Below, piece by piece: positions 26,152-34,559 of a DNA stretch of 64,000 nt. Position 1 is the first letter of the stretch, and every line of letters starts with the position of its first letter. The notes under the pieces were generated by a model, which worked only from the letters and a program-made list of their open reading frames with translations, was not told the DNA's origin and did no database searches. The position numbers and the translations under genes were made by a program. This stretch comes from Cupriavidus phytohabitans (GTDB lineage Bacteria; Pseudomonadota; Gammaproteobacteria; Burkholderiales; Burkholderiaceae), in contig NZ_AUFE01000004.1 of NCBI RefSeq assembly GCF_000426345.1, forward strand, positions 62,001-126,000. The letters run 5' to 3'.

Positions 26152-26451
26152 TTACTGCTGGCGTTGTCCGCCTTGCTGGCCGCCCTGGCCGCCCTGACCG
26201 CCCTGTTGGCCGCCCTGGCCGCTTTGCTGACCACTGCGTTGACCGCTCTGCTGGCCCGGTTGCGAGCTGCCGCGATCCTGCTGTTGCTGTTGGCCTTGAC
26301 CGCGGTCCTGGTTACCCATTTGACCGCCGCCTTGTTGTTGTCCCATGCCGCCTGATTGTTGGCTGCCGCGTTGGCCAGATTGCTGTTCTTGTTGCTTTTG
26401 GTCCTGCTTTTGGCCCGACTGCGATTGACCCGGCTGTTGCTGCTGTCCCAT
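26152..26451 (-). CDS. Gly/Gln/Ser-rich low-complexity small protein
   Basis: A 99-residue protein made almost only of Gly, Gln and Ser with scattered Arg and Asp (MGQQQQPGQSQSGQKQDQK, later QGGQGGQGGQQGGQRQQ). There is no signal peptide, helix or cysteine. A strong AAGGAG seven bases before the ATG and a proper terminator downstream argue that it is a real gene rather than a chance frame. The composition resembles prion-like or desiccation-type disordered proteins, but I know no family by which to name it. It is divergent from a BON-domain gene within the stress region. Confidence 0.72.
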   Translation of the reverse strand: MGQQQQPGQSQSGQKQDQKQQEQQSGQRGSQQSGGMGQQQGGGQMGNQDRGQGQQQQQDRGSSQPGQQSGQRSGQQSGQGGQQGGQGGQGGQQGGQRQQ

Positions 26452-26744
26452 TGCTAGTCTCCTTGACGCGGCGGACTGCCGCATTCCGGTATTCGCAATC
26501 GCCATGCCAAGCACGCCCGCGCTGCCAGCGGGCTTGCCATTGCGGGCAGCGCCCCATGCTGCACCCGCAGGAGGTGCCCGCTTTTACAACAGGTGGCCCG
26601 ATTTACACACCCTTGCCGCCGCCGCTCCAGCGTGGCGTTGGGCGAACACGCGGGTATGGACCTTGCGGACTGACAGGTGCCAGCTCCGCGTGCCAGGCAG
26701 CGCATGCGGCGGATGCGCTGGAAACCTGTACAGGAGACAAAGCC

Positions 26745-27197
26745 ATGCGAATTTCCCGACTATCCGCGCGCGGCCTCAAGATGGCCTGCGTGGCCGCGGC
26801 GCTGGCGGCTGCCGGCAGCGCACAGGCGCTCGACAAGAGTGGCCTGATATTCATCGCGGCCGACAACACGCCAGCGGCGCCGGTCAACTCCGCGCCAGGC
26901 ATGCCGGGCCGGCCCGATCCTGATCGCGGCGCAAGCGCCGACATGAGCGCCGACATGAGCGCCGACAAGGCCAAGCAGGCCGTCGAGGATGGCGCCATCA
27001 CCACCAGGATCAAGACCAGGTTGCTGACCACCAAGGACCTCAAGTCGACCGGCATCCGCGTGAAGACGAAGAACGGCACGGTTGAAGTGGGCGGCACGGT
27101 GCCAAGCCAGCAACAGCGTGACCTCGCGCTGGACATGATCCGCAGTGTCGAAGGCGTGACTTCGGTGAACGACAACCTCAAGGTTTCTTCGCGCTGA
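26745..27197 (+). CDS. periplasmic BON-domain protein
   Basis: A 150-residue protein with a signal peptide (MRISRLSARGLKMACVAAAL, cleavage after AQA) and one BON domain in the C-terminal half (ITTRIKTRLLTTKDLKSTGI, RVKTKNGTVEVGGTVPS, VEGVTSVNDNLKV). A short repeat ADMSADMSADK precedes it. BON domains bind membranes or peptidoglycan-linked partners; OsmY, an osmotic-stress protein, is the best-known relative. CAGGAG eight bases upstream fixes the start. It is divergent from the Gly/Gln-rich gene. Confidence 0.88.
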   Translation: MRISRLSARGLKMACVAAALAAAGSAQALDKSGLIFIAADNTPAAPVNSAPGMPGRPDPDRGASADMSADMSADKAKQAVEDGAITTRIKTRLLTTKDLKSTGIRVKTKNGTVEVGGTVPSQQQRDLALDMIRSVEGVTSVNDNLKVSSR

Positions 27198-27290
27198 CCG
27201 GTTGCAGCGCCATGCCCGGCACGCCGATGCCCGCGTCCGTGCTTGTGCGGGACGCAGGGCCCCGGCGCCAGCGCCGGTTTTACGGATTGG

Positions 27291-28412
27291 CTAGGCGGCC
27301 TTGCGGCGCGTCGTGCCCGCGCTCTTGCGCGCCGTGGCATGAGGCTTCGCGCGCGATCCTGTGCGCGACTTGGCCGGCGCATGCTTTGCCGCGGCAGTGC
27401 GCTTGGCCGCAGTCCGCTTTGAGGGCGTTTTCTTCGTCGCGGCATGGCGTGCAGGCGTCTTGCGGCGGCTGCGGCCTTCGCCGGCGCGGTCGTCTTCGGC
27501 CTCGGTATCCTGCACCGCTTCCGATTCCTCCGCCGGCTTCGCGCGGCGCCGGCTCTTGTCGTCGCTCTTGTCGCCTCTCTTGCCGCCGCTCTTGCCACCA
27601 TCATCCTTGCCGCGCTCGCCCAGGCTCTTGCGCAGCAGCGCCACCATGTCGATGACCTTGGCGCCCCGGCGCGGCGCTTCCTCGTCCTCGGTGGGCTGGG
27701 TCAGCTGGTGTGTCTTCCCGGACTCGATCTTCGCTTCGATGCGCGCCATCATGTCGTCGCGATAGGTGTCCCGGTACTGCTCCGGATTCCAGTCCTCGGT
27801 CATGTCGTCGACCAGCCTGGTTGCCATCTCGATCTCGCGCGCATGGGCGCCGCTGCCCTTGGCGCTCGACGCCTTCGGCAGGCGCAGCTCGGAGATCGGC
27901 AGCACCTCGTCGGCGAAGCGCATGGTGTTGAGCACCAGCGCGTCGTCGTGGACCAGCATCGCCGCCAGGTGCTGGCGATTGCGCAGCACCACCAGCGCCA
28001 GCGCGGCGCGGCCGGTGCGCCGCATCGTCGCACGCAGCAGCGCATAGCCGCGGTCGCCGCGCTTGTCCGGCTCGAGATAGTAAGGCGTGTCGAAGTAATA
28101 GGGCGGAATGCTCTCCGCGTCGACGAAGCCCACGATGTCGACCGTCTGCGTGGCTTCAACATTGGCCTGGCGGAAATCCTCGTCGTTCAGCAGCACGTAC
28201 TCGTCCTTGGCGTACTGGTAGCCCTTGACGATGTGCTCCTTGTCGACCGGCTTGCCGGTGCTCTTGTTGATGCGCTGGTAGCCCACCGGGGCCATGTCGC
28301 GCACGTCTAGCAGGTCCAGGTCGAGCGTCTGGCTGCGCGAGGCCGGCCGCAGGACGACCGGGATGTTGACGAGGCCAAAGGTAATGGCGCCTTTCCAGAT
28401 GATGCGGGACAC
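27291..28412 (-). CDS. ku: DNA end-binding protein Ku
   Basis: Homodimeric ring that binds DNA double-strand ends and recruits LigD in bacterial NHEJ. The core (residues 1-260) is typical: RIIWKGAITFGLVNIPVVLR, then VGYQRINKSTGKPVDKEHIV, and PYYFDTPYYLEPDK. A long tail (about 265-373) is rich in Lys, Arg and Ala, the extended C-terminus linked in other bacteria to DNA binding and LigD recruitment. It starts with GTG seven bases after AAAGGAG. LigD is 3 kb upstream in the same direction, with a hybrid kinase and a small gene between them. Confidence 0.95.
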   Translation of the reverse strand: MSRIIWKGAITFGLVNIPVVLRPASRSQTLDLDLLDVRDMAPVGYQRINKSTGKPVDKEHIVKGYQYAKDEYVLLNDEDFRQANVEATQTVDIVGFVDAESIPPYYFDTPYYLEPDKRGDRGYALLRATMRRTGRAALALVVLRNRQHLAAMLVHDDALVLNTMRFADEVLPISELRLPKASSAKGSGAHAREIEMATRLVDDMTEDWNPEQYRDTYRDDMMARIEAKIESGKTHQLTQPTEDEEAPRRGAKVIDMVALLRKSLGERGKDDGGKSGGKRGDKSDDKSRRRAKPAEESEAVQDTEAEDDRAGEGRSRRKTPARHAATKKTPSKRTAAKRTAAAKHAPAKSRTGSRAKPHATARKSAGTTRRKAA

Positions 28413-28576
28413 GTGACGGCTCCTTTACCGCATTTATCGCGTGCGCGTTGCGGCGGCGGTGGCGGCTGGTCGCCCGGTGGCGGGTCGGAGACGGGTTCCG
28501 GAGGGCCCGGCGGCGGCTCGGGCGGTGGGACTTCCGGCTCTCGCGGGGGGATGTCGGGGTCGGGCGTGGTATGCAC
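28307..28576 (-). CDS. proline-rich small protein overlapping the start of ku
   Basis: An 89-codon frame starting with GTG at 28576, five bases after AAGGAG. Residues 1-45 are a strikingly acidic Pro-rich run (PDPDIPPREPEVPPPEPPPG and so on). The last part overlaps ku by 106 bases in another frame and looks like ordinary out-of-frame sequence, so only the N-terminal half has gene-like character. I recall similar short Pro-rich hypothetical proteins in related genomes. It may be a real small gene whose end overlaps, or a leader-type frame affecting ku translation. Confidence 0.5.
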   Translation of the reverse strand: MHTTPDPDIPPREPEVPPPEPPPGPPEPVSDPPPGDQPPPPPQRARDKCGKGAVTCPASSGKAPLPLASSTSRSSCGRPRAARRSTWTC

Positions 28577-28635
28577 GTAGGCTCCTTGTCAGGGTTGATG
28601 GCGGACCGGCATGGCTGAGCGGCATGGCTGAGCGG

Positions 28636-30711
28636 CTAAGCGCGGTTCTCGCCGAGCGTATCGAGCAGGCGCGTCAGCGCGTCAAGATCGGCGGGCTTGA
28701 CCAGGTGCTGGTCGAAGCCCGCTTCCATTGCGCGGCGACGGTCCTCGGGCTGGCCGAAGCCGGTCAAGGCGACCAGCGTGGCGCCGCGCATCTCGGGCAG
28801 CGCGCGCAGCCGGCGCGCGGTTTCGAAGCCGTCCATGGCCGGCATGCCGAGATCCAGCAGCACTACTTCCGGGCGTGCGGCGCTGGCGCGCGCGACAGCG
28901 GTGGGCCCGTCCGGCGCGGTCACCACGGTGTGGCCCATGGTCTGCAGCGTCATGGTCATGGCTTCGAGCGCGTCGGCGTTGTCGTCCACCACCATGATCC
29001 GCCGCGGCACGCCGCTGTACGCCGAGGACTTGCCGGTGCCGGGATGCCACTTGTGCCACGGCTCAACCGGCAGCGTGACAGTGAAAGTGCTGCCCTGGCC
29101 GGGGCCGGGACTGTCGGCGCGGATCGTGCCGCCATGCAGCACGACCAGCTTCTGCACCAGCGTCAGGCCGATGCCTGGTCCATCGTGGGGGAACGCGTTG
29201 CGCGGCGCCGTGCCATCGTCGACGTAGCCGTTGTCTTTGCCTGCATGTTCACCGGTGGGATCGTGAGGGGCCAGCGGGTCGAACAGGAGCCGCTGCAGCG
29301 ACTCGGACAGTCCGGTGCCGTTGTCGCGCACACGCACCGTGACGTAGCCGCCGGCGGAATCACTGGCGGACTGGCCGGCCGGATCCTGGTCGAGCGTGGC
29401 GTCGAGCGCGATCTGGCCGCCCGGGGGCGTGTAGGCGGCGGCGTTGTGCAGCAGGTTGCAGAAGATCTGCGTCAGCCGCACCAGGTCGCCGCGCACCGGC
29501 AGCGGTTGCTCGGGCAGCGACAGGCGCAGCGTGTGGCCGTAGGCATCGAGCTCCGGCCGCACGGCTTCGACCGCGGTATTGAGCGCGGCACGCAGCTCTA
29601 CCAGATCCTGGCGCAGCGTGATGCGGCCCTGGTTGAAGCGCGAAATATCGAGCAGCTCGTCGACCAGCCGGGTCAGGTGGTGCAGCTGGCGGCCGATGAT
29701 GTCGCGCGCCCGGAACATGTCCTCGCGCGAAGGCGACAGCTGCTGCAGCATGTCGGCCGCGCTGCGCAGCGGTGCAAGCGGGTTGCGCAACTCATGCGCC
29801 AGCATGGCCAGGAACTGGTCCTTGCGCCGCTCCTCGTCGTGCAGCGTGCGTCCCGCGCGGTTCTGCAGTGTGACGTCCTGGAAGATGCCGGCAATGCGCA
29901 GCGGCCGGGCATTGCCGGTCTCGTCGCGCGCGGCCTGACCCTTGCCGTGCACGGGGAAGGCGCGCGCGCGGATCTCGCGCAGCTGCCCGTCCGGCCGCGT
30001 CATCTGGAATTCGATATCCATGCGGCCGTCGCTCAGCATGCTGGCGAGAGCGGCCTCGACGCGCGGGCGGTCGGCCGGGGCGAGGCGGTCCAGGCAGTGG
30101 CGCGGGTCTTCCATCAGGTCTTCTGCGGAATGGCCCCACAGCGCTTCGAACGAAGGGCTGACGAACAGCAGCCGCCGCGCGGCGGGATCGAAGATCCAGA
30201 CCACGTCGGCCAGCGACTCCGCCAGCTGGCGGAACAGGTCCTCGTTGTCGTGCAGTGCCTGCGTGGTGCGGTGGTAGGCATCTTCCGCCCCGCGCAGCCG
30301 CAGCAGCGCCTGGATGCTCGACAGGACTTCCTCGGGCTCGGCTGGTTCGACCAGGTAGCCGTCGGCGCCGCAATTCAGCGCCTCGACCCGCTGGCGCGCC
30401 TGGGCCACGCCCGGCGAGGTCAGCAGCACCAGGGTGCGTGCGATCTGGGGATCGTCCTTGATCAGCCGGCACACCTCCAGTCCACTGATATCGGGCAGGC
30501 GCGACGACAGCAGCACCAGCGCGGGCGCATGCTGGCGCACCAACGCCAGTGCCGACTGGCCGGTGGCCGCCTCGATCACGGAGAACTCGCCGCGATGCAG
30601 GATGCGGCTCTTGACGTAGCGCGGGCCTTCGCGATCCTCGACGTTGAGGATCAGCGGGGCGCGCTCGGCTTGCGGGCGCATGGCGTCACGCTGACGGGCG
30701 CTTTCGCGCAC
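28636..30711 (-). CDS. hybrid histidine kinase with N-terminal pseudo-receiver
   Basis: A 691-residue cytoplasmic kinase with no membrane helix. Domains: degenerate receiver (20-140), PAS (155-290), HisKA with the phospho-His in [13 protein letters not shown] near residue 325, HATPase (N-box FCNLLHNAAAYT, G1 VRDNGTGL, G2 GPGIGLTLVQ) and a C-terminal receiver with Asp in VVLLDLGMPAMDG. In the first receiver the Asp position is Ser (VLLSSRLPD) and the conserved Lys is Glu, so it cannot be phosphorylated normally. The GTG at 30711 is uncertain; ATG at 30681 is the alternative, and neither has a clear ribosome site. It lies between ku and ligD. Confidence 0.87.
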   Translation of the reverse strand: MRESARQRDAMRPQAERAPLILNVEDREGPRYVKSRILHRGEFSVIEAATGQSALALVRQHAPALVLLSSRLPDISGLEVCRLIKDDPQIARTLVLLTSPGVAQARQRVEALNCGADGYLVEPAEPEEVLSSIQALLRLRGAEDAYHRTTQALHDNEDLFRQLAESLADVVWIFDPAARRLLFVSPSFEALWGHSAEDLMEDPRHCLDRLAPADRPRVEAALASMLSDGRMDIEFQMTRPDGQLREIRARAFPVHGKGQAARDETGNARPLRIAGIFQDVTLQNRAGRTLHDEERRKDQFLAMLAHELRNPLAPLRSAADMLQQLSPSREDMFRARDIIGRQLHHLTRLVDELLDISRFNQGRITLRQDLVELRAALNTAVEAVRPELDAYGHTLRLSLPEQPLPVRGDLVRLTQIFCNLLHNAAAYTPPGGQIALDATLDQDPAGQSASDSAGGYVTVRVRDNGTGLSESLQRLLFDPLAPHDPTGEHAGKDNGYVDDGTAPRNAFPHDGPGIGLTLVQKLVVLHGGTIRADSPGPGQGSTFTVTLPVEPWHKWHPGTGKSSAYSGVPRRIMVVDDNADALEAMTMTLQTMGHTVVTAPDGPTAVARASAARPEVVLLDLGMPAMDGFETARRLRALPEMRGATLVALTGFGQPEDRRRAMEAGFDQHLVKPADLDALTRLLDTLGENRA

Positions 30712-30956
30712 GTCCGCAGCCGATCACGCTCGCGCAGGCGCGCGGCGGGTTCGGAAACAGGTAAAAGCGCACCGGCGGCGTGCCCTCGGGTGTAAATCTT
30801 GCCACGCCCGGTGACGCCTCGGTTGCAGTTATTACATGTGCGCGGAAGTGATCCATTGCCTTCCCCCTTGTAGCGGCTTTATCCACGGGCTCTCGATGAG
30901 GCCTTTTCGCTTCGCAGTGGCAAGAGGCATGCCGGCACCCGGGGCGCGGCCGGGCT

Positions 30957-31364
30957 TCAGCGGCGCTCGGCCTCGCCGCTGTGGGCCTCGGCGCTCGGCG
31001 AGGTGCCGCCGTGCGGGCCGGTCGAACGAGGGGCTTCGGCAGATTTTTGCGAAACCTTGCCCGGCTCGGTGGCGCCCGCTGCGGTGGCGCCCTTGCCGAA
31101 GCGCGTGGCCAGCTGGTCTTGCACGCGAGCCAGGGCTTCGGCCTGTTGCTTGGCCGCTTCCGCCTCCTTGGCCTTCTTGGCTTCGGCGGCCTGCTGCTGC
31201 TCGGGCGTGGGTGCGGGCAGGCGCGCCTGCACCGGCGCGGCTGCGAACGACAGCATCGCGCAGGACACCAGCAGGCTGTGCAGCGCGCGCCGGTTGCGCG
31301 GCGCGCCGGTCCTGGCGCCACCACCGGCAGCGCGGATCGTACCGGGAATGCTGAGGTGGATCAT
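30957..31364 (-). CDS. secreted Ala/Gln/Lys-rich protein of unknown function
   Basis: A 135-residue protein with an unusually long basic N-region (MIHLSIPGTIRAAGGGART, then RNRRALH) before the hydrophobic signal core LLVSCAMLSFAAAPVQA, so export is likely. The mature part is a short charged helix (EAKKAKEAEAAKQQAEALAR) followed by a Gly/Ser/Pro-rich tail. No family is recognised. It lies between the hybrid kinase and ligD, same direction, 93 bases from the ligD stop. Confidence 0.65.
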   Translation of the reverse strand: MIHLSIPGTIRAAGGGARTGAPRNRRALHSLLVSCAMLSFAAAPVQARLPAPTPEQQQAAEAKKAKEAEAAKQQAEALARVQDQLATRFGKGATAAGATEPGKVSQKSAEAPRSTGPHGGTSPSAEAHSGEAERR

Positions 31365-31457
31365 GGCAGTCTCTCCATAGGTCGCGGCCCGGCGCTCACG
31401 CCGGCTGTCTATGGAAGGCGGGGCAAGAAATGTGCCGCGAGTGTGTTGCGATGTGGC

Positions 31458-34238
31458 TCAGCCGGCGCGCCCGAGCCGTGCCGCGGCGCGGGTGATGGCC
31501 TGCCGCACGCCGGCATAGCCGGCCCACGGATCGTCGGCCTGCAAGGCCTCGAGCCGCGGGCCCACGTTGGCGACGGTCCATTGCGCCGCGCTCTCCAGCG
31601 TATCGAGTTCTTCCCATGAGACCGGGATCGATACGCCCAGCCCTGGCCGCGCGCGTGCCGAGAACGCAGCGACGGTGGTCGCCCCGAAACCATTGCGCAG
31701 GTAATCGATGAAAATCTTCCCTACGCGGTTGCGCGCGCCACTCTTGGCGACGAAGCGCTGCGGGATGGTGGCGGCGACATGGCGCACCACGTCTTGCGCG
31801 AAGTCCTTGACCTCGTCCCAGCCGGCGCTCGGCGTGACCGGCACCGCCACGTGCAGGCCCTTGCCGCCGCTGGTCTTCAGGAAGCTGGCCAGGCCAAGCT
31901 CGTCGAGCAGTGCCTTCATCAGCGCGGCGGCCTCCTGCATCTGCTCCCAGGGCACGCCTTCGCCGGGGTCAAGGTCGAAGATGATGCGGTTGGGCCGGTC
32001 GATGCTGCGCTTGCTGGCGTTCCAGGTGTGGAACTCGACCACGTTGAGCTGGCCCGCCGAGACCAGCGCCTCGGCCGACACGATCTCCAGCAGCGCGGGA
32101 TGTCCCGGCCACAGCGACGGGTCCAGGATGTTGATGCCGTCGACGCGCAGCGTGTCGCCATGGCGCTGGAAGAACTGTTCCCCGCCCACGCCGGCAGGGG
32201 CGCGCACCATCGCGATCGGGCGGCCGCGCAGGTGCGGCAGCATCAGCGGCGCGGCCTGCTCGTAGTAGCGCACCAGGTCGCCCTTGGTCAGGCCGGAGGC
32301 GGTGTCGATCACGCGTTCGGCATGGCTGATCCGGACCTTGCCGTCGAGCGCGGTGGTCCTGGCTGCGCGCTTTGCGGGGGGCTTCGCTGCCGCCTTCTTC
32401 GCAGTCTTCGCTGTGGCCTTTTTTCCCTTGCCGGCCGGTGCCGCCGGCGTCTCGACCGACACCGCGCCGGCCGGCTTGTCGGTGCGCAGCCCGTGGAACA
32501 CGGCATGGCGCACGCGGCCTTCGCGGGTCCAGCTGCCGAACGAAACCTCGGCCACCAGCTTCGGCCGTACCCAGTGCCCCTTCACGCCAGCCGGCACGGT
32601 TGCGAACGGCGACTTATCGGCACGCAGCGCCTCAAGCTGCGCGCGCAGTTCGCCGAGCGTGCGCGTGTCGAAGCCGGTGCCGACATTGCCGGCATAGCGC
32701 AGCCGGCCGCCCCCGCTGTCGTGCACGCCCAGCAGCAGCGAGCCGATGCCGGTGCGGCTGCCCCTGGGATCGGTAAAGCCCGCCACCACGAACTCCTGGC
32801 GCAAGGTGCATTTGAGCTTGATCCAGGTGTTGCTGCGCGTGCTGACGTAGCTGGAATCGGCGCGCTTGCCGATCACGCCTTCGAGCTTCATGCGGCAGGC
32901 GGCATCGAGCATTTCGTCGGGGCTGGCTTCGAAGTCCTCGCTGAACTGCAGCCGCGGCGATGTGTTGCCGGCAAAGATATGCCGCAGCAGCGCGCGGCGC
33001 TCGGCCAGCGGCACCTTGCGCAGGTCATGGCCGGCATAGAAGGGCAGGTCGAACACGAAGTACTGGATCGCCTCGACGCGCGCCGTATCGAATGCGTTTT
33101 GCAAGGCCTGGAAATCGGTCTCGCCATGCTTGCCGAGCACGACGATCTCGCCGTCGAGCCAGCCGTCGGGCAGGCCCAGCGTGCCGACGTCGCGCGCCAG
33201 CGCGCGCAGTTTCGCGGTCCAGTCATGGCCCTGGCGCGTGAACAGCCGCACGTCCTTGCCGTCGATGCGCGCCAGCACCCGGTAGCCGTCGAACTTGATC
33301 TCATAGCGCCAGGCCGCGGTGTCCGCGGGAGGCTTGTCGACCAGCGTGGCCAGCTGCGGCGCCAGCGCCAGCGGCAATGCCGCGCGCGGCGCACCGGTCG
33401 GTGGCTTCAGTGCTTTGGCAGGGGATGTGGCGTTGGCTTTTCCGTGCGATTTCCCACCGGAGTCAGCCTTGCCGGCACGCTTTGCCGCCGGCTTGGCGGA
33501 ACGGTTGGCACCTTTAGCCTTGCGCGCCGTGCCGCCCAGCACGCTGTCGGGCAGCGCCTCGACCACGTCGAACTCTGCAGCCGGCATCGCGGCGTCGTCG
33601 CGCTCCTTGATCAACAGCCAGGCGTCCTGCTCCTTTTGCCGGCTGCCGTGCATCCGCACCAGCGTCCAGTGGCCATGCAGCTTCTCGCCGCGCAGCTCGA
33701 ACTTGAGCTTCCCGGCGCGGTAGCCCGCCTCGGCGTCGCCGACCGGCACCCAGGTGCCGCGGTCCCATACGATCACCGTGCCCGCGCCGTAGTGCCCGGC
33801 GGGGATGACCCCTTCGAAGCCGGCGTAGTCCATCGGATGGTCTTCGACGTGGACCGCCATGCGCTTGTCGTCCGGATCCAGGCTTGGGCCCTTGGGTACC
33901 GCCCAGCTTTTCAGCGTGCCGCCGAGTTCGAGCCGGAAGTCGTAGTGCAGCCGCCGCGCCGCGTGCTTCTGGATCACGAACGACAGCTCGCCGGCGCGCT
34001 TGCGCGGTGCGCCGCGCTTGCGGGCGGCGGCACCGCTGGGCTCGGGCGTGGCGCCGAAGTCGCGCATGCGGCGGTATTTGTCCAGCGCGGCGCTGGCCGT
34101 GCTGCGCTTGCGCGCCGCTGCTCCGCTCTTGCGCGCCGCCGGCGGAGAGCCCTTGCGGGCAGGCCTGCCGCTGCGCGCGGTCGTACGCTTTGCCGCCGTG
34201 CGGCTGTCGCCGGAATCCTGTCGCGTCGTCTTGGCCAT
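31458..34238 (-). CDS. ligD: NHEJ DNA ligase D (phosphoesterase-ligase-polymerase)
   Basis: Multifunctional end-processing ligase of bacterial NHEJ, 926 residues. Order: a basic N-terminal tail (1-80), 3'-phosphoesterase (about 85-235; QKHAARRLHYDFRLE, VEDHPMDY, GHYGAGTVIVWD), a Lys/Ala linker (235-280), ATP-dependent ligase (about 300-605; adenylated Lys315 in YEIKFDGYR, then DGWLDGEIVVL), a second Lys/Ala linker (605-645), and the primase-type polymerase (about 650-926; catalytic IIFDLDPGEG, TSGGKGLHVAVPV). The PE-LIG-POL order matches Pseudomonas rather than Mycobacterium. The ATG at 34238 is chosen; the frame to 34343 adds unrelated sequence. Partner: Ku at 27291. Confidence 0.95.
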   Translation of the reverse strand: MAKTTRQDSGDSRTAAKRTTARSGRPARKGSPPAARKSGAAARKRSTASAALDKYRRMRDFGATPEPSGAAARKRGAPRKRAGELSFVIQKHAARRLHYDFRLELGGTLKSWAVPKGPSLDPDDKRMAVHVEDHPMDYAGFEGVIPAGHYGAGTVIVWDRGTWVPVGDAEAGYRAGKLKFELRGEKLHGHWTLVRMHGSRQKEQDAWLLIKERDDAAMPAAEFDVVEALPDSVLGGTARKAKGANRSAKPAAKRAGKADSGGKSHGKANATSPAKALKPPTGAPRAALPLALAPQLATLVDKPPADTAAWRYEIKFDGYRVLARIDGKDVRLFTRQGHDWTAKLRALARDVGTLGLPDGWLDGEIVVLGKHGETDFQALQNAFDTARVEAIQYFVFDLPFYAGHDLRKVPLAERRALLRHIFAGNTSPRLQFSEDFEASPDEMLDAACRMKLEGVIGKRADSSYVSTRSNTWIKLKCTLRQEFVVAGFTDPRGSRTGIGSLLLGVHDSGGGRLRYAGNVGTGFDTRTLGELRAQLEALRADKSPFATVPAGVKGHWVRPKLVAEVSFGSWTREGRVRHAVFHGLRTDKPAGAVSVETPAAPAGKGKKATAKTAKKAAAKPPAKRAARTTALDGKVRISHAERVIDTASGLTKGDLVRYYEQAAPLMLPHLRGRPIAMVRAPAGVGGEQFFQRHGDTLRVDGINILDPSLWPGHPALLEIVSAEALVSAGQLNVVEFHTWNASKRSIDRPNRIIFDLDPGEGVPWEQMQEAAALMKALLDELGLASFLKTSGGKGLHVAVPVTPSAGWDEVKDFAQDVVRHVAATIPQRFVAKSGARNRVGKIFIDYLRNGFGATTVAAFSARARPGLGVSIPVSWEELDTLESAAQWTVANVGPRLEALQADDPWAGYAGVRQAITRAAARLGRAG

Positions 34239-34406
34239 GGCTGTCGGCGGTTGGGGAAGATGCATCCAGCTTAGGCAGCACATGGCGCTGCCGAAATCGG
34301 CGCCAGTCCTACAGCGGGACAGGATGGCGCCGTGACGGCTCACGCACGGCAGCGTGCGCTGGCCGGCATGTGGTTCTTACCGGACGTTGTAATTCTGCCG
34401 CGCGAC

Positions 34407-34440
34407 CGCTTCGGCCCGCGCGCGCGCGCGGGCCGAAGCG
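34407..34440. repeat. 34-bp perfect palindrome
   Basis: CGCTTCGGCCCGCGCGC (34407-34423) is followed directly by its exact complement (34424-34440), with a purely alternating CG centre of 14 bases. It can form a cruciform, and the centre could adopt Z-DNA. No T-run follows, so it is a poor intrinsic terminator. It lies in the ligD/SDR divergent gap. Confidence 0.85.
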
Positions 34441-34451
34441 CATGGGAACGC

Positions 34452-34489
34452 AATTTGCGAGCCTCCAATTTGCGAGGGCTCATTTGCGA
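34452..34489. repeat. three ATTTGCGA direct repeats, one helical turn and a half apart
   Basis: ATTTGCGA at 34453-34460, 34468-34475 and 34482-34489 (spacings 15 and 14). The first two are extended to AATTTGCGAG. They lie 70-110 bases upstream of the SDR ATG and may be regulator half-sites or a small tandem duplication. Confidence 0.6.
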
Positions 34490-34559
34490 TGCTTGACTGG
34501 CGATGAACCATTGCTACGTCCGGCGCAGTGCCGGGACCATCCCGAGGAGGAAGCGGCAG

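Larger units (their letters stand above)
34239..34559. other. divergent ligD/SDR intergenic region
   Basis: About 320 bases without a gene, holding a 34-bp perfect palindrome and three short direct repeats (listed separately). It must contain the promoters of both ligD and the SDR gene; no clear sigma-70 element is seen. Confidence 0.55.

Noticed and set aside
28441..30795. 784-codon plus-strand frame over the hybrid kinase
   Set aside because: It mirrors the kinase codons on the other strand and shows no motif; the kinase domains are unmistakable.
30712..30956. gap upstream of the hybrid kinase as a small RNA locus
   Set aside because: No promoter-terminator pair could be found; only weak AT-rich patches.
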